Below are positions 51,760 through 61,963 of a stretch of DNA of 64,000 nucleotides, one piece after another (position 1 is the stretch's first letter; each line of letters opens with the position of its first letter). The translations under genes and the position numbers were made by a program. The stretch lies in contig LR746273.1 of assembly GCA_902729315.2 (NCBI GenBank), positions 6,530,501 through 6,594,500 of the forward strand. The letters are read 5' to 3'. Source of the DNA: Spirodela intermedia (lineage: Eukaryota; Streptophyta; Magnoliopsida; Alismatales; Araceae). Under the pieces are notes generated by a model. The model ran no database searches, was not told the DNA's origin, and saw only the letters and a list, made by a program, of their open reading frames with translations.

Positions 51760-53624
51760 CTAAATCACATGAATACTTCTTCCATCTGCCTGATGGTGTT
51801 TGTTGGAAGAAGGCTCGACTTGCACTGGCGTGATCCGACGTCGGGCGAGCATCTTCTCGATCCTCCGGATCGCCAGGTCTAGGGTTTCCTCGGACATGTT
51901 TGCGAAGCAGACGCGGAACCACCCAGGCTCCCCGCAGTGACAGGATGACCCGGGAGATATGTTCAGTCCCACCTCGTAAAGCATCGTCCTCCATAGCTCC
52001 ATCTCGCCCTGGAACGAGTCCGAATATAGGAGATGCCTCATGTCCACCCAGCAGTAGAGAGCGGCGTTGCTCTCCAGGCAGTTTATGCCGGCGTTGCGTA
52101 GGCCGGTGACGAGGGCATCGTGCCTCTCCATAATCCTCCTCTTGTTTTCAGCGAGATAACTGTTAAAGTAGTGCCACATTAATTAAAAGAACCCAAAATC
52201 TAATGTTAGCTCCTGGAATTATGAGTTGAATTGATTTGCACCTCATGATTCTCTTACAATACCTTGTTGTGAAATCCTTGTCGGATAGCATCGCCGAGAG
52301 GAGATACTGTGTGTGGGAGGAAACCAGCCCGAAACTCGACATCTTCGTCGCCGCCGCAACGACGGCCTCGTTGTCGGAATAAATGGCGCCAACTCGGAAT
52401 CCCGGCAGACCGAGGTCCTTCGAGAGGCTGTACACAATATGTACACGCCCGGCAACGTCATCTTTCCCATTGGCGACTTCCTGCGCGCTGACGAAATTCG
52501 GGGGGTTGAACACGGTGCCGGAGTATATCTCGTCGCTCACCAGGTGGATGCCTTCTTTTGCGACGAAGTTCATCAGAATTTCAAGTTCCTCCAGGCTTGT
52601 CGTCCTTCCCAATGGGTTCGATGGGTTGGTGATCAGAACCCCCTTCACTCTTATGCCTTGTTTCTTGGCCCGCCTAAGAGCATCTTTAAGAGCATACTTC
52701 GTGACCCGGAAGTTGTTAGAGCTGGAGCAATGGACCGGGATGATTTCCACGCCGGTTCGCCATTTCAGATCTCTGTCAAACCTTTTAGAGATAAACAAAT
52801 ATCAGCAAGCTGTTCATAGGAATCTCTATTCTTGGGTGAATTGACGGCAGTGACTTACCCTGGGTAGTAAGGTGTCGGAAGAAGGAAACCTTCTCCCGGC
52901 TCGGCGAGGCAGAACATCAAGATCTCGTTGGCCGACGTCGCGCCTGCGGCGAGGACGAGCTTGTTGGGATCGAAGCACACCTTGTCGCCACGTACCTCCC
53001 CCATGAATTTCGCCAATGCCTGCAACCAATAAACCTTATACTCGATTAGAAACTTATTGACACGTGATAACTCGAGCCTTCAAGGCTTCTTCTAGGGTAA
53101 ACTAATGCTGCACTCCCAGCATCCCGGGGCCGTGATGCACGTGTTCGGGACCCACGAGGCCCTTTCTACGAAAAAATCAGATAGGGTGGCTGTTGGTATG
53201 ACAGGCTTTTACCTGCCATACGTGTGCCCAAGAGAAAACGGGTGTGACCGAATATCTTGTTCTATTATTATAATTGTTCGGGACCAATTTTGGTAATCAA
53301 TGCTTATAAGAAAATAAGCGATTATTGTGCTCTCTCTCTCTCCCCCCCCTCCCCCCCAATGGCGAGTGCAGCCTACTTACGCGTTTGAAAGCGGGAAGAC
53401 CGTGGTAATCCTGGAATAGGGCGAGCTCCCGGAAGATGGAGACGCCATCCTCCTTGAATGCGGTTGCGTCTGGGTTTCTCGCCAGCCATGATTCCAGCAG
53501 GTCAAAGGACAGCTGCATGATGATCATGTCAGAGATGGGAGATGAGTATCAGAAGAAAAAGAGCCGAATTAAAATTCAGCCAAAACCATAGCCTCTCAGA
53601 AACTCTCGGGCGGGCAGCCGGCCG

Positions 53625-53673
<49 letters not shown>

Positions 53674-53845
53674 ACTCTCATCTTCCGCTCACCTGGTTCT
53701 CAGCAAGACCCATCTGAATGATCCCTTCAGGGTTGGTGACAGGGTGGTAGGCGTTCCTTTCGTACTCCTGCCATCCGAGGAAGTACGAAGAGTCCTGACC
53801 ATGAGAATTGCAGGTGGCCTTCTTCCGCAGCAGCCTGTGCCCCAT
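51760..53845 (-). CDS. ACS: 1-aminocyclopropane-1-carboxylate synthase (ACC synthase)
   Basis: Five exons on the minus strand: 53845-53693, 53512-53381, 53019-52859, 52781-52263 and 52159-51760, all GT-AG and in phase, giving 454 residues. The enzyme turns S-adenosylmethionine into ACC plus methylthioadenosine, usually the limiting step of ethylene synthesis; it is a cytosolic PLP enzyme. Seen motifs: QDSSYFLGW (17-25), MGLAENQ (45-51), [25 protein letters not shown] (200-207), the PLP lysine in [14 protein letters not shown] (Lys270), SPGSSCHC and [27 protein letters not shown] and [15 protein letters not shown] resemble type-2 enzymes (Arabidopsis ACS4/5/8/9). The tail after the last helix is only about 25 residues and lacks both the type-2 WVFRVSW-like TOE element and type-1 Ser-Pro sites, so it looks type-3-like. 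Intron 1 contains a long GA microsatellite. Confidence 0.94.
53627..53671. repeat. GA microsatellite in ACC synthase intron 1
   Basis: About 22 GA units (CT on the coding strand) lie some 20 bases downstream of the exon 1 donor site. Confidence 0.95.
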
Positions 53846-53987
53846 TCTATGGAACCTATGACGAGGATATATGGGACTGGCGAGAGGAGGGAGATAGGGA
53901 GGAGAGTGTTCTTTGTAAAGTAACAGGCCGAGGGCTTGAAACAAGACGAGAAATTTAGCGCGAGTTGAAGTGTAGGGTAGTGCCCGG

Positions 53988-53995
53988 TATTTATA
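53988..53995 (-). promoter_or_regulatory. TATA box of the ACC synthase gene
   Basis: CTATAAATA on the minus strand lies about 145 bases before the ATG, implying a leader of roughly 110-120 bases. Sequence and position both fit a plant TATA box. Confidence 0.65.
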
Positions 53996-53999
53996 GCGT

Positions 54000-56470
54000 G
54001 TTTGCAGGTTTTTGGAATCTATGAAAAGGGAGGAAAAAAATGCAGGTGAGGCAATAAGAATGACAACACGGACACTTTGACTTTTGGCGCAGCGGAGAGG
54101 GATAGCTTTGAAGGGTACGACATATCTATTTGTCAAAATGCCTTCTAAAATGATGAGTGTGATGGTGACAGAGAAAATGAATTTTAATGCAGCTGACTTT
54201 TTGAGGAAATTATAAAAGCAAACTTCGAATTATAGTTTACTTGTAAGATAAGTCAAATAGAGTGTTTTAGGTCAATCAAATGAGTTTTCATATTGCGAAG
54301 ATTCCAAGAGTTCAAATTATTAAATGAAAATTTAATATATTTAATTTTAATTAATAACTTCAAAGACGCTCAACTTTTAATAAAATTAGCTTAGCTCTAA
54401 TTAGGTCAATTCAGTGATGTTTAATTACCGATCAAGCCACATTGGATTGGTTTTCTCATTATCAAAGATATTTGTTGAGAGACAACTTCGTTAATGTGAT
54501 GATGATTCTCCTAGCCATGGGGAAAGAGATTACCGTTGGTTGCACCAACTACCCATTAAACTAGATCCAGTCTCTCTCAACAAATCTGCAACTAGTAAGA
54601 TGAAGCTGGCAGGATAACCGCAAGCAGATAAGCGAAAGCTGTCTGGCTTTTGTTTTCTCTCCTAATTCTCTTTTTTCTGGCCCGTTGCAATACAATGATT
54701 CATCGTCGTCGTTGTTCTCATTATGATCATCTGTAGTGAAAGCGATATCATCAGCCCTAATCGGATTTCCTTCGCCCGTCCCTATCGAAGCCGCCGCAAG
54801 TTAATGCCCAGATCATCTCCTGTGTCCACGTTACCTGAGGAACTGGTCCTGGATCCCCGGGCTTCAAGTTCATGGAACCCATGCCGTCGTCGTAGACCTC
54901 ACGACGGAGATGGTGACGTGTCTTCTCCCCTTGTAGCCCCCCAGAAGCTCTAAGTGGGTCCTCTTCCATGGCTGGACCGATCATGACGCGGTGACGATGA
55001 CCTGATGTGGCCGTAGCTGCCGGATATAGGAACCTTCACAAATTCCCCGCGAGGGAAGTAAGCTCTCAGACTCCCCTCTTAATCTGATCGTAAACTTAGA
55101 TAAAGTGATCGCCGGCTTCTAGAAATATTCAGACATTTGAAGATATTTCATCATTATTTTTTAATATAGTTATCAGACCTTTTGATGTTACTAACCAGTC
55201 GAGATTACTCTGAAGGAGATGACGACGGACCCAGAGAAAATTAGGAGATGCTGAGAGGGTTTATTAACTGAAGAAGATCATCACTGGATCACCTTGAATT
55301 AGGTAGGGTTCCTCAAAGCTCACTGGTCATAGAGATTCGAAGGGTTTCTTCCTCCAAAGAAACAATCAGATATAATACCCAGCTTGAGGAACCAGCGTTT
55401 CATGAAGAGGACAGCTAAGATGACGCGGAAATCTTAAATGTAGAGGAAGGTACAGAGTTATGGGTCCATTGCCATCCCCATCCATGGCGCCCTCTCTCTG
55501 CAGTACCCTCCCCGGACGCGCGCTAGCCCCTCTTACACCAGATTGATATTCCTATCGTTTTCGTTTTCAATTGAGGACTAGGACGTCAGAGCTCCTCCCA
55601 TCCTCTCTCTTCAATCTTCCAGTATTTATCAGCTCGCTAGATAATGCTAGGGGTCTCCGTGGAACCTGAACGGGAAACACCCCCTAGTCAACGAAAGCTC
55701 CTTTTACCCAACCTCCTCGTGAGACAGACAGAGGGTCAACTAGGTGGGTTGTAGCAGACTCGGGGAAACAATTGCTGACATTGATCCGGTTCGTAAAAGT
55801 CAACCCATTTGGAAAAAAAAACAATTAAAGGAATGTTTTACGCATAACTGTGTGCCGGTTGAAGTCGGAATTAATGGAGCTGACATTCCAAAAAAAATTA
55901 GTCAACTCCGCCAACTGAACTCAATCGCAACTTGAAGATGAAGAGGAAAAGAAGAAAAAATAAGAATTTGATATCCAATGTAATTTGTACCCCCCCCCTT
56001 CGTGACATGCGTGGAGAACATGGAATTGCATGAAGGTCAGACGCACATGCTCGACTGAGCTTCACGTGGGATGTCCGCAGATGATAGTCAATGTCTTCCC
56101 CACCTGCGTGTATTCCTCTAGAAGGCCCTCCCCCAACTTCGTTAGCAACAGGGAAGAGGACAAACCTATGACGGAGATCTCTGCTGAGTAGGTTCAGGAG
56201 GAAGAAGGGTTGGTGGGGAGTGGAACGGGTCGTTGGGTTTTCATAGTTTCCACTGGCCCACTTGACTCGGGATCTTCTACTCCATTAAAGTCATCTGCTT
56301 GAACGAGTTAATGCACCCTATGACGGTTGTAGAAGGTTTTAGTGGTACAGTCCCTCTTTGCCGCACTCCATATCTTTGAAAGCATGGTGGCACGTTGGCC
56401 CCAACCCCCCACCTCCAACCTCTCTCCACCCTTAATGCTCCCGCCGACAAGATGAAGAAGAACTTCCCGT
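54000..56470. other. Intergenic, ACC synthase upstream region, no gene recognised
   Basis: AT-rich near 54.2-54.4 kb, then mixed composition. Short frames at 54723-54953 (plus) and 54757-54984 (minus) overlap each other and show no domain. Nothing else identified. Confidence 0.4.
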
Positions 56471-56860
56471 CATGGCCCATGCACGGCCACGTTCATGAAG
56501 TGGAATTGGTGTCATCTCTACAGTTGCGCCACATAAAGTTGGAAGAGAGTTTCCCCCGCGAACTTATACAGGGAGCTCTCTCTCACTCTCTCTCCCCCCA
56601 CATGGCCCATGCATGGCCACGTTCATGAAGAGGAATGGGGGTCATCTCTAAAGTTGCGCCACAGAAAGTTGGAGTGTCCCCCACGAAGATATTTGTAAGG
56701 TACCTCTCTCTCTCTCTCTCTCTCCCTGCCTCCCTCCTCACATGGCCCATGCACGGCCACGTTCATGAGGAGGAATGGGTCTCTACAACTTTACCACAAG
56801 ATACAGGAGAGTTTCGCTCACAAAGATACTCGGAAGTTGCCTCTCTCTCACACCATTTTC
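56471..56860. repeat. Three-copy tandem repeat, 130-140 base units with CT tracts
   Basis: Units start with CATGGCCCATGC at 56471, 56601 and 56741, each continuing GGCCACGTTCATGA, a GGAAT.G block, a TCTACA/TCTAAA..TTG/TTACCACA block, a GAGAGTTTC- or GTGTCCCC-like block, a C.CGAA.AT.C/T block and a CT-rich tail. The third copy is more diverged and shorter. On the plus strand the first and third units encode a shared peptide WPMHGHVHE, in open frames 56395-56628 and 56635-56907. The frames are short and have no known domain. Confidence 0.9.
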
Positions 56861-58608
56861 ATCAGTACAAAAAGGCTAGTTCCATACCTCTAGAAATGGA
56901 AGGATAAGGGGTTTTAACTAAATATTTCAGTTCGGCCTTGAGATAATCCCATCATCGCCCTTCTACCGCCAAAAGGCCCATTTTTGGAGGATTCTAGTTT
57001 TTATTATAGGAGCATGGCACCCTCAAAAACAAGTTTTTCTTTTGCAGAATACGATTGGAGCGCGTCATCAATGTCAAATCCATCACAAGAGGTCGGCATA
57101 TAAGTAAATAATAAGATAAAATTCTCAACTAAACTAGGTCGTGAGGGGAATTAAATAGGTGGACCTACGGACTAGATGCAATGGAATGTTTGCCACAAAT
57201 AAATGATGGAAAAATGAATCCTTTGAACGTGCATTGGGATCACGATGAACGCGGTGTGCACTCTCATATCAGATACTTCTACACTCTCATATCTCTGCCT
57301 CCAGATAGTTTGTGGTTCAACGTATTGCAAAAATCAATTGGGAGATTGAAAACTGCATACAGATTTCTCATCGACTGTGGACACTACTGTTGTTGCGATA
57401 CCAGGATCCACTATGCAATTCAACTATAATCTTCAAACGGATCTTTATTCAACTTTTTTTGTTAATCTTGGGTATCTCGAGTTCTTGATTTCTGTCGTTC
57501 TCCTCTAGAAGAAACGATAAGCCCGACTTTAAGGCAACGTTGGCGTTGTCCTTTAATAACGCTAGAGCTTAGAAACAGAGTGGATGAGTACACATCCAGC
57601 GTTGCATACGCGGTTATACACACACGCAGAGAGGGAGAGAGAGAGAGAGAACATACGGCTGTGGCTGGATCCGACGCTCAGCATTCATTTGTATCTCGGC
57701 CGCAAAAGAGAGCTTTCTATCACAAGTTGGACGCGGCGGCGTGGTGACCGGACCCACAGCGGAGTAATCATAGACGGAATCTAGGGGCCCAAGGAAGAAG
57801 AAGATGAGACGACTTTACCGATTCAGACGCCTCGGCCCCCCCATGCTCCACGTGGGGAAGATAGACGTGCCGGATAATGGGTCGAAGCGCGGACTTCCTA
57901 CCAAGAAGAAGCCATAAGCAGGGAATCGATTTCGGTTAGCTGCCGAGTCAGCGAGATGGTTGCTACAAAAGTCAAGGGACGGGGAAGCTTCCTGCGGCCC
58001 ACGTCCCGCACTTTTTGTGGGTCATGTGGATCAGATCAGACGACCAGAATACTACCATTCTGCCCAGTGCAAGCAATAAATATCGGATTCAATTCCACAT
58101 CAATTAATAGATGCCATAGCGCCGAACCCTCCGGTATTGGTTCTGAGCAATTAAAAAAAAAGTGAACGTCTAAGTGGACCTATTCACTGTCGATTAATAT
58201 TAAATTCGAGGGCCCAATTGCTAGGTGTCCGCGACAAAGTGATAATATTAAATACGAGGAGCAAACACATATTTCACGATTACTTGTAATTTTCCGTGTC
58301 CACGCGACGCCATTTGAAGGCAATATCTCACGTGCTCTTACTCCTCCGAGCTATGCGAACACGAGGAAGACGCTGTGGATGTCTTGCGTCTCTGAACCAG
58401 AGAAGAGCGGAAGTGGTGATTTAGGGGAACCAGAGTATACTATCTAAACAGCTAGTATACTCTCTCTCTCTCCCTCTCAAGACCAAACTAGAGGCCGGAT
58501 GGGATCATAGAAGGAAACCACACTCCGATCTCCTGGGTTCTCATCTGTGGAGCAGGAGGCCCATCAAGGCCAGGCGGCATTTACATGTACATGCAGCGCG
58601 AGGAACCA
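56861..58608. other. Intergenic, no gene recognised
   Basis: A plus-strand frame at 57181-57429 (82 residues, His/Cys-containing) has no recognisable domain or splice context. A GA tract is at about 57628-57650 and a CT tract at about 58461-58478. The final stretch is the probable EGY3 3' untranslated region. Confidence 0.4.
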
Positions 58609-61038
58609 TCAAACACCTCCCCGGAAAAAGGGCTGGTCGAGGAAGGGGCTGGAGAAGGTGCCGCCGCCGTTGGGGAAGAGGGTGAGCAAGCAGAGGAGAG
58701 CCAATACGAAGCCCCACGCGTAGCGCTCGTCTCCCAGTGGGGTGATCTCGTCCTTCGCCGGCAGTTCCTCCCCTCCCCGGAAGAATGTGGCGAACAGGCC
58801 CCAGGCCAGGCAGAGAACGCTCCCGCTGAGCCCACCGGCTCCGAGCAGGAGAGACGTCCCGAAGGAAAGCACGCCCGCCACGCTCCTCCCGAAGAGCGCC
58901 TGCGCTATCCGACCTCCCTCCAGCCGGCCGCACGGTAGCAAGTTCAGCGAGGTCACCACCATCCCTGCGCAGTCCCAACCCTCTGATGTGTTCAGAAAGC
59001 CATTGCTAGAACCCCATCTGATGTTTGAGTACACTGAGAATTCAGCGAGAAGTAAAGACCGTGAGAGGAGGATATATCGATCAGGGTTTCACCTAGAAGC
59101 CCGGCGAAGGCGAGGGGATCGACGGGCACGCCGACGCCCTCGACGGCGTTGGGCAGCACGTTCCCCAGGTCGTCGGCGTAGGCCCCGACCACGAACTGAA
59201 TGAAGGAGAACAGAGGGTTGTTGAAGAAGAACTGGGGCCTTATGAACCTGCGGGGGACGGATCAACGAGAGAGTGAGCAGCGCGGCCATCGATTCTCCTG
59301 CCTGCTTACTCTTCTTGTTCGGGGGGAGGAAGAAGCACTCACAGAGCGTTGTCTCCGCCATTGAAGCTCCCGTCGGAGATGAAAGCCGCGAGAGCGAGCA
59401 CCAGCGACGTGAGATAGGCACTGGCGACGCGTGCGGCCGGGATATCAAAGAGGGCTTTCTTCGTCGGAAGCAGAGACTCGTAGTTGTTCATCACCCCCAG
59501 GCATCCCGTCCAATTGGAAGGGACGAGGAACGAAGGGCTGAGCTTGACGCCATGGCGGGCCGCTGTGATCCTCGTTGCAACCTACAGGGAGATCTGGCTG
59601 TTTAAATAATAATCCCTTACTGTTTTACTGGTATTGAAATAAACCTGATGGTAATAAATCAAATGGTTCCTCATCCATTATCCGTGAACCAAGTTTTTTC
59701 CACACAAAAAAGAAGGTTTTTTTCTTTAAAAAAAAAAACCTTTCTTTACCGGATGGTCGTGTGATGATCGATATTTCCCATCAAGAACTGCGATGATAAA
59801 ATCGTCCGGAATCTTATGTAAATTAGAGCTTGCATACCTCGGAGACGCCCAATATGGACAAGAAACCGCCGAAGAGCGGGAGGACATCGGCTATGTAATC
59901 GTCGAACGACGCATCCGGCTTCACGAAGAAGCCGCTCGTCAAAGCGATCGTCCCGAAGGTCGTGACAGATAGCAGCACAGCGCCAAGGTACCCCCAGAAG
60001 GTACTCAGATTTGTGGACTCGAACTGAAGATCAATCTCGGATTTGGGTTGTACCACGCAGACCTTAATCGAAGGTTTTTTCGCCAGTTAGTCAGAAATTT
60101 CAAGCTGATGATCGCAGAACACGGGTCGAAGTACTGAATCTGCAGAATTAAGTCTATCATGTCCTTCTCTGTGGCATACCTGCTTGGTTGTATCGTCATC
60201 CTTCTCCTCCACGAACCAGACGACCACTTCCCTGCCAGCCGCCTCTGAGAGCTTCTTCTCCAACTTGGGCATGACTTCTTCGACGGATTTTCTCAGGTTC
60301 CCAATGAAGATACCCCCGTCGCCAAATCTCCGGGCGTCCACAGCGAAGAAGGTGTCATATCCGAAGCAGCTTTTCAACTATAACCAGAGCAAAAAAAACC
60401 CCAATTTTGTCTCAGTTTCTGCGTCACAGGAGGAAGCCCGCAACAAAGAAAGGGGGAGGGGGGGGAGACCCCAATCCGGAGACCTTGTTGAGATCCAATG
60501 CCTTGAAAGCCTCCTCCGCCTTCTCCAGCCTCTCCTTCTCCATCGCCAGGCGGCCCCGTACGGCGTTCCTGAAAAGCCTAGAGATGGGGTTTCCCTCGGG
60601 TTGCCGGTCTAGCTCCTTGAGCTTCCGATCGGTCCTCTTCTTCTCGAGCTTGACGGCGGCTTCAATAGAGGGGTTGCTCATGAACTTCCTGAACTCATCG
60701 TCCGCCTTCCAGTCCACCTCCTGCGGAGTCCCTGCCGGCTCCTTCGAGTCTTCTCCCCTTTGGGCGACGTCAACCTCCGCGCTGCCCTCTCCGGTGCCCT
60801 CCTGCTCGGCGACAAAACCAGTAGGGGAGGGCGAAGGAGGAGATGCGGGAGGCGACTGGGCTTCCTCTTCGCGTTCCTTGATGGAGAATCTGAGTGGGCT
60901 CGCCGAGAAGGACCTCGAGGGGCGGGAGACGGAGAGGTGGGGGGCTGGGAAGCCATGGGAGAGCCTGCTGGGGAAGACGAAGGAAGCTGTGGTTCTGCTG
61001 GGAGACCACGACGGAAAGAGGAAGATCGAAGCGGCCAT
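58609..61038 (-). CDS. EGY3: EGY3, chloroplast site-2-protease-like membrane protein lacking the zinc motif
   Basis: Six exons on the minus strand: 61038-60484, 60377-60180, 60062-59838, 59581-59343, 59247-59093 and 58964-58609, all in phase, giving 575 residues. The first about 60 residues are Ser/Arg/Pro-rich, as in a plastid transit peptide. An acidic, coiled region follows, then the EGY-specific GNLRK (211-215) and a C-terminal membrane domain of several helices. Blocks such as FGGFLSILGVSE, SPSFLVPSNWTGCLGVMNNY, ADDLGNVLPNAVEGVGVPVD and FFRGGE match EGY3. Where active relatives EGY1/2 have HEXXH, this has NNYESLLPTKKALFDIPAAR (358-377), without the histidines. The second site reads NLLPCGRLEGGRI (466-478), with Glu instead of the metal-binding Asp. 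It is therefore expected to be a pseudoprotease, as known for EGY3. An in-frame ATG at 61062 is an alternative start; 61038 has the better context (ATGGCC). Confidence 0.93.
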
Positions 61039-61548
61039 GGAGAGAGCCAAGACGAGGACCATTGAGTGGAGCGAGGGGACAGGGGAGATTTCAGCGCCAT
61101 GGTTGACTGGAGCAGAAGGATCTGGAGAGAACCAGAAGCGCCCTCTAGAAGGGCACAGGAGACAGCGGCCTCTCCCTTCCAGGATATCATCGGTCTCCTG
61201 ATTTTTTTCAGAAATTCCAAGAATCAGAGAATCGACATGGGATCTTACCCATGTATAGCTTTCAGACAGTAAGAACATGGGGGATCGAGGCCAAGAACTT
61301 CTCCCATTTTACGGGGAAAATCCGACATCTGACGAATGAGACAAGTCAACGAATCAAATCTCTTAAGAATTACCCGAAAATGAGTGCCTCGAAAATAGCT
61401 TCTAAATTCTTCCCATTACCTATTTCGATCGAAATCAAATCTTAGGATCGAAATAGAATTATGATCACTGGCAATTGCTCTCTCAGGCTAATTATTCCGT
61501 GCTTCCACCAATATAGAATAAATCAGGGACGAGGGCAGGCACTCTCAC

Positions 61549-61554
61549 AGAGAG

Positions 61555-61600
<46 letters not shown>
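61549..61600. repeat. GA microsatellite between EGY3 and the PRX-like gene
   Basis: About 23 GA units, interrupted once near the left end. It lies some 510 bases upstream of the EGY3 start and about 360 bases beyond the PRX-like stop, so it could belong to either gene's flank. Confidence 0.93.
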
Positions 61601-61604
<4 letters not shown>

Positions 61605-61963
61605 ATACTCTTCCTTTGGAGGGATCAGCTTCTACTCTCACCCTGCCAGGATTCCCTCCTAGACATAGATTTCCTGAAATAGTAAGATATATACATACAT
61701 TTCTAGGAATATTTGGTACATAATCCAACCGAAGGACCCAATGAAGTGCATAGTGAGATGAACTCATGCTGGGGAGAGCTTGGCGTTGGAAGAACGCGAG
61801 TACATGTATATATAGCCAGCGAAACCCTGTCCAGAATCATGGAGAAACTGTCATTATTCGAAAAATTACCACGATCCATCCTATCAATGGTCAAACATAA
61901 GAAGGAATCCAGATGGGTTCTCACCAAAATTAAAATTTTCGGGTAATTTTATGAACCAAAGCA

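Noticed and set aside
57181-57429. 82-residue plus-strand frame with His/Cys residues
   Set aside because: Residue spacing matches no zinc-binding family I recognise, and no neighbouring exons were found.
60407-61201. 264-residue open frame on the plus strand
   Set aside because: It is antisense to EGY3 exon 1. That exon's GC-rich composition leaves the opposite frames open, and the product has no recognisable domain.
61200-61235. Possible heat-shock element upstream of EGY3 (GAA/TTC-like string)
   Set aside because: Spacing does not fit the alternating GAAnnTTCnnGAA pattern.
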